DNA from: Acanthosoma haemorrhoidale
Lineage: Eukaryota; Arthropoda; Insecta; Hemiptera; Acanthosomatidae
Assembly: GCA_930367205.1 (NCBI GenBank)
Contig: OV884012.1
Location: 49,745,239 to 49,809,238, forward strand
Length of the DNA stretch: 64,000 bases
Reading direction: 5' to 3'
Shown here: positions 60,961 through 64,000 of the stretch, one piece after another
How positions within the stretch are numbered: the first letter of the stretch is position 1
Layout of the letters: each line of letters begins with the position of its first letter
Program-made: the position numbers and the translations under genes
Notes under the pieces: generated by a model
Databases searched by the model: none
Told to the model about the DNA's origin: nothing
What the model saw: only the letters and a program-made list of their open reading frames with translations

Positions 60961-63182
60961 TTTGAGTACCTTTTGACGTAAAAAGGCATAGGTTTTGGCT
61001 TATATAAATTAGTACCAGACTTAATCGTCATCTACAATCAGAAAGGAGACCAATATATCACGTAAAAGTAACAGAAAATGCCTTTAAGTTAGAACCATGG
61101 GTCAACAGCTCAAGAGTAGATAAGCAGTCATCGTAGTTGGCAAATACCTAGCTGGTTCATAGGTCAGAGGGTACTAGAAACACGACGTCAACCATCATTT
61201 TGGTTTTCCCAAGCCATTGCAAATTTTTCAATTTCATTTACATTTTCCCAGCATCGTATTTCTCTTCATAACTAGCGACACAGCCCTTGAGCTACTTGTA
61301 GTTTATTCAGTAATACATGATTTTTGCAGCCACTTTTCAATTCCAAATGCCCAGATGGATGCAGCGTCGGTAGCTACACTAATAACGCATCTTCTAAATA
61401 GATGTTCTGTGAGGGTTGCCTTGATCCACAGAATCAACTTAACTTTACAGTAATAATTATTTCAACTCATCACCTAGCTCGTATTTGTTCTTTTGTCCAA
61501 ACTTGGATTAAGCAAAAAATACCAGATATTATTTTGGCATTAGACGTTCAAATCTCAGAAGAGCTCATTCTTCTTCTTCTTGTAGTTCTAATATTTTTCC
61601 ATTGAGTTTTTTGTTCCATAGATAAGCAGAGGCCTTATCATGCAAGGTCTTGAAGACGCTTGAAAGACGGTTTTACTATTCAAGGGTCTTTTCAGTACAT
61701 AGTAACGGCCCGTTATCGATCTTTCTTTCTCTTATTTCTTCTCATTGAATGTTGAGAACAACTAACTCACAAACATGATTTCAATCCCTCCTGGTGATTG
61801 TCTTATGGTTCAATTATCATGTTTTGAATCTTGCTGCAGATATCTTTAAGTTCGGGAAATGCATGCAGGAAGGCTGTCATTCCTACTGCAAAATATTAAA
61901 TATGTCAGACGGATCTCAAACGGTATCGTCTTGGTAGAGCCCATCTCGTGGAACGCTTACTCGGAGTCTTATAAGCACTCGGAGTCATTTGAATCTTATT
62001 TTATTTTTTTGGGTCACCAGCCTTTTAGTATACATATGAAAACAATGCCGGGTAATATTAAAATAAAAAAAAATTCCAATTAATACACAAAAAGTACACT
62101 ATCATTCACAACTGAGGCAGCACATGTAGGTGCAAACACCAGCTATAACCTAAACACTCAGAAGGTGCAATATGTCCGTAATTCGATAGTCAAAGCACTC
62201 CATCCACTGCATTATTTTTTTCTTAGCAAATTCGGTTATCAAGTGAAAATCATAGTATTCTTGCCATGTACATACGGGAATAAATTTTGTAACAAGTTAT
62301 TCTAAAGCAAATAATTCCTGTTGTGTGCTGGAAACAGATACGGAAAGCACACTTAACGCAAATGATTTACGAAATAACAGAGAATTTTAAATTCAAATGA
62401 ATTCCAATAAATAATATTACTTTTTATGAACAGCTATATGTTTGAGGGTGTTAGATGATTCATGGGAACAACTTTTTCTCTCACGTACTGTAAATTTGAA
62501 TTAATAAAATTAAATTATTCTTTCCGTAAATCGACATCAATTTACATAGATTTTCCAATAATTTTCCATATTCATGAGTCAAAGAAAGTAATTAGAAGAA
62601 TTTTTAAGGGACCGTTAGTGCTGAATACAATGAAAGGTCTCCGGGTAGAAGAAAATTAATGTATTTTTTTTAGACTAAAATAATTAATGGTTTTTTTATG
62701 CATTTCATTTTTTTTCCTCACCTCCCAAGTATACTGAACTACTAATTTTCTTTACTGTAGTTTTCAAAGTGGTATGCAAATCTTTAAAGCAATTATTACT
62801 GCCTGAATAAGTTAATTAAATAAGTTAGTGAAATACATAATTAACGGTTTGCCTTCTAAGGTTTCTGTATTGTATAATTTATGTATGTATGTTATAATAT
62901 GGGTGTTATTAATCATGTTAGGAGTCATATGTCAAGACATATCTGTTCAATTAAGGTTTTGAATTATATTGAAAAAATATTTATTTTCATACTTATTTAC
63001 AAACATATAAATCATAATAATAAGTAATTCGAGCAATTTGCTTTTACATCTTACAACCTTTAATATTGATCTAATCGTAGATTGTGTACAGAATAGTATA
63101 ATTATGAAAAACAGAGGAAAGAAATAATCCTAGCTCAGAAAAATATAAATGAAAGGAAAGTTATCATACTAATTAAAAAAAA
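60961..63182. other. AT-rich stretch, nothing recognised
   Basis: Short frames of 65-78 codons without known domains. No repeat family found. Confidence 0.35.
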
Positions 63183-64000
63183 TTTTTTTTACAATTTTTA
63201 TTAAGATAAAATTACAATCTGCCTTATTAGGCAATAAGTAATTGAGATAAATGTTCTCATTCATACCATATTTACAATCATTCACTCGCTCATTCATACA
63301 GTATTTACAAACAGCCCAGAAGCCCCCCAAATCCACTTGGTTGTCACCTCACAGTTACAGGAGTAACCGGAGTCTTGGGAAGTCCCCCACGCTCCTACGT
63401 CAGCCGCGTCACTGAATAAGAGCCAGCGGAGGCTGACCAAAAGCGCGAGAGCCACAGACGCTCAGGACATGATTAGAGAAACCGGCCATTGCCAGGACTC
63501 CCACTATCACTTAATTATAGCAGGTCACGAGGCCACTGCCATTTTAGTCTCCGAGGAGGTTTATAGGGATGAGTGGTGCAGTGCAATGACTGTGCTAGGG
63601 AATTAGGGTGGTTGGATAGGTTACTATGGAATTTTGTGAACTTGGAAAGGATGAGTTCAAGAATATAGGGTATATTCAGATCATTGTGAAGAATTTTGTT
63701 ACTGACGTAATAAGGGGCATTTACTATTGTACTTCTGATGGAAAGGATTGGATGCGCTTGATGTTCGACTTTTTTGCTGCCCCCCATAGCTCTATTCCGT
63801 ATGTCCAGATTGGCTCAAGTATAACTTTGTAAATAAGTAGTTTATTTTATATTGAGATATGGGATGTCCTTGGAAGTAGGCTGTACAGTTGTCCAAAGCG
63901 TTTTTAGCCTCGTGTGTGGGTTCTATGTCAGTATTTTGTCGAGATAGAAGCCTAAATACCGTACTGTCTCAGACACGGGAGAGGAATCGAATTTAAAAAG
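63183..64000 (-). mobile_element. LINE family B (Jockey-like), ORF2 C-terminus and 3' UTR, cut by window edge
   Basis: The most complete family B copy. On the minus strand it enters at the right edge with RYLGFYLDKILT (about 63962-63925), the segment after the RT domain in Jockey-like proteins. It continues with EPIWTYGIELWG in another frame, then NAPYYVSNKILHNDLNIP, and ends at PRDLL with the stop at 63515-63517. Stops and at least one frameshift lie between these pieces, so it is inactive. The 3' UTR runs to an AATAAAAATTGT-type end followed by A-rich sequence at 63183. RT proper would lie beyond the window. Confidence 0.8.

Noticed and set aside
1..64000. CRISPR array, bacterial operons, rRNA or prophage
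   Set aside because: No spaced direct repeats, no gene density or ribosome-binding pattern, and the recognisable elements are eukaryotic retroelements.

Overview
The window looks like AT-rich animal nuclear DNA, most likely from an insect or other arthropod. No long open frames occur: the longest is about 170 codons and it crosses a poly-C tract. There are no operons, rRNA or convincing tRNA genes. What can be named is decayed transposable elements of types common in insects: Jockey-like and I-clade-like non-LTR retrotransposons (LINEs), a gag/protease fragment of an LTR retroelement, solo LTRs with AGTTA...TAACT ends, and a mariner-type MITE. The species cannot be named from the sequence. 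No host protein gene is recognised with confidence, so this is best read as a gene desert or part of a very large intron.

Layout. 1-1180: minus-strand gag, zinc knuckle and protease-like fragment of an LTR retroelement that runs off the left edge. 1780-21560: AT-rich DNA with GC-rich islands (about 1.8, 3.9, 5.3, 8.1, 10.3, 14.9, 19.4 and 21.5 kb), LINE family A copies (6.8, 14.0 and 17.9-18.65 kb) and a mariner MITE (17.44 kb). 22.1-31 kb: the most repeat-rich part, with A copies (22.1 and 25.7 kb), three copies of Jockey-like family B (22.4, 29.0 and 30.4 kb), a possible tRNA-derived SINE (24.6 kb) and a foldback with arms of about 270 bp (29.45-30.1 kb). 31-43 kb: GC-rich islands (including one at 33 kb with a perfect kappa-B palindrome), an A copy with an exact target-site duplication (35.5 kb), an I-clade-like LINE 3' end with a (TAA)n tail (37.2 kb) and an RTE-like remnant (42.2 kb). 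43-58.7 kb: two solo LTRs of one family (43.5 and 54.2 kb), two copies of a repeat with a hammerhead-like core (43.05 and 57.45 kb), an unrecognised exon-like GC-rich island (49.85-50.33 kb) and a B copy with a 15-bp duplication (58.3 kb). 58.7-64 kb: one large GC-rich island (60.4-60.95 kb), then a B copy reaching the C-terminal part of its ORF2 and running off the right edge.

Two layers therefore overlap. One is a set of retroelement insertions, several with intact target-site duplications and so probably fairly young. The other is a series of GC-rich, non-coding-looking islands of 150-700 bp that carry clusters of recognisable transcription-factor motifs (octamer, homeodomain, Fox, CRE, TCF, E-box, kappa-B, GAGA). 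Such a spread of islands in gene-poor DNA is what enhancers around a developmental regulator would look like, but this is inference: no conservation data are available here.
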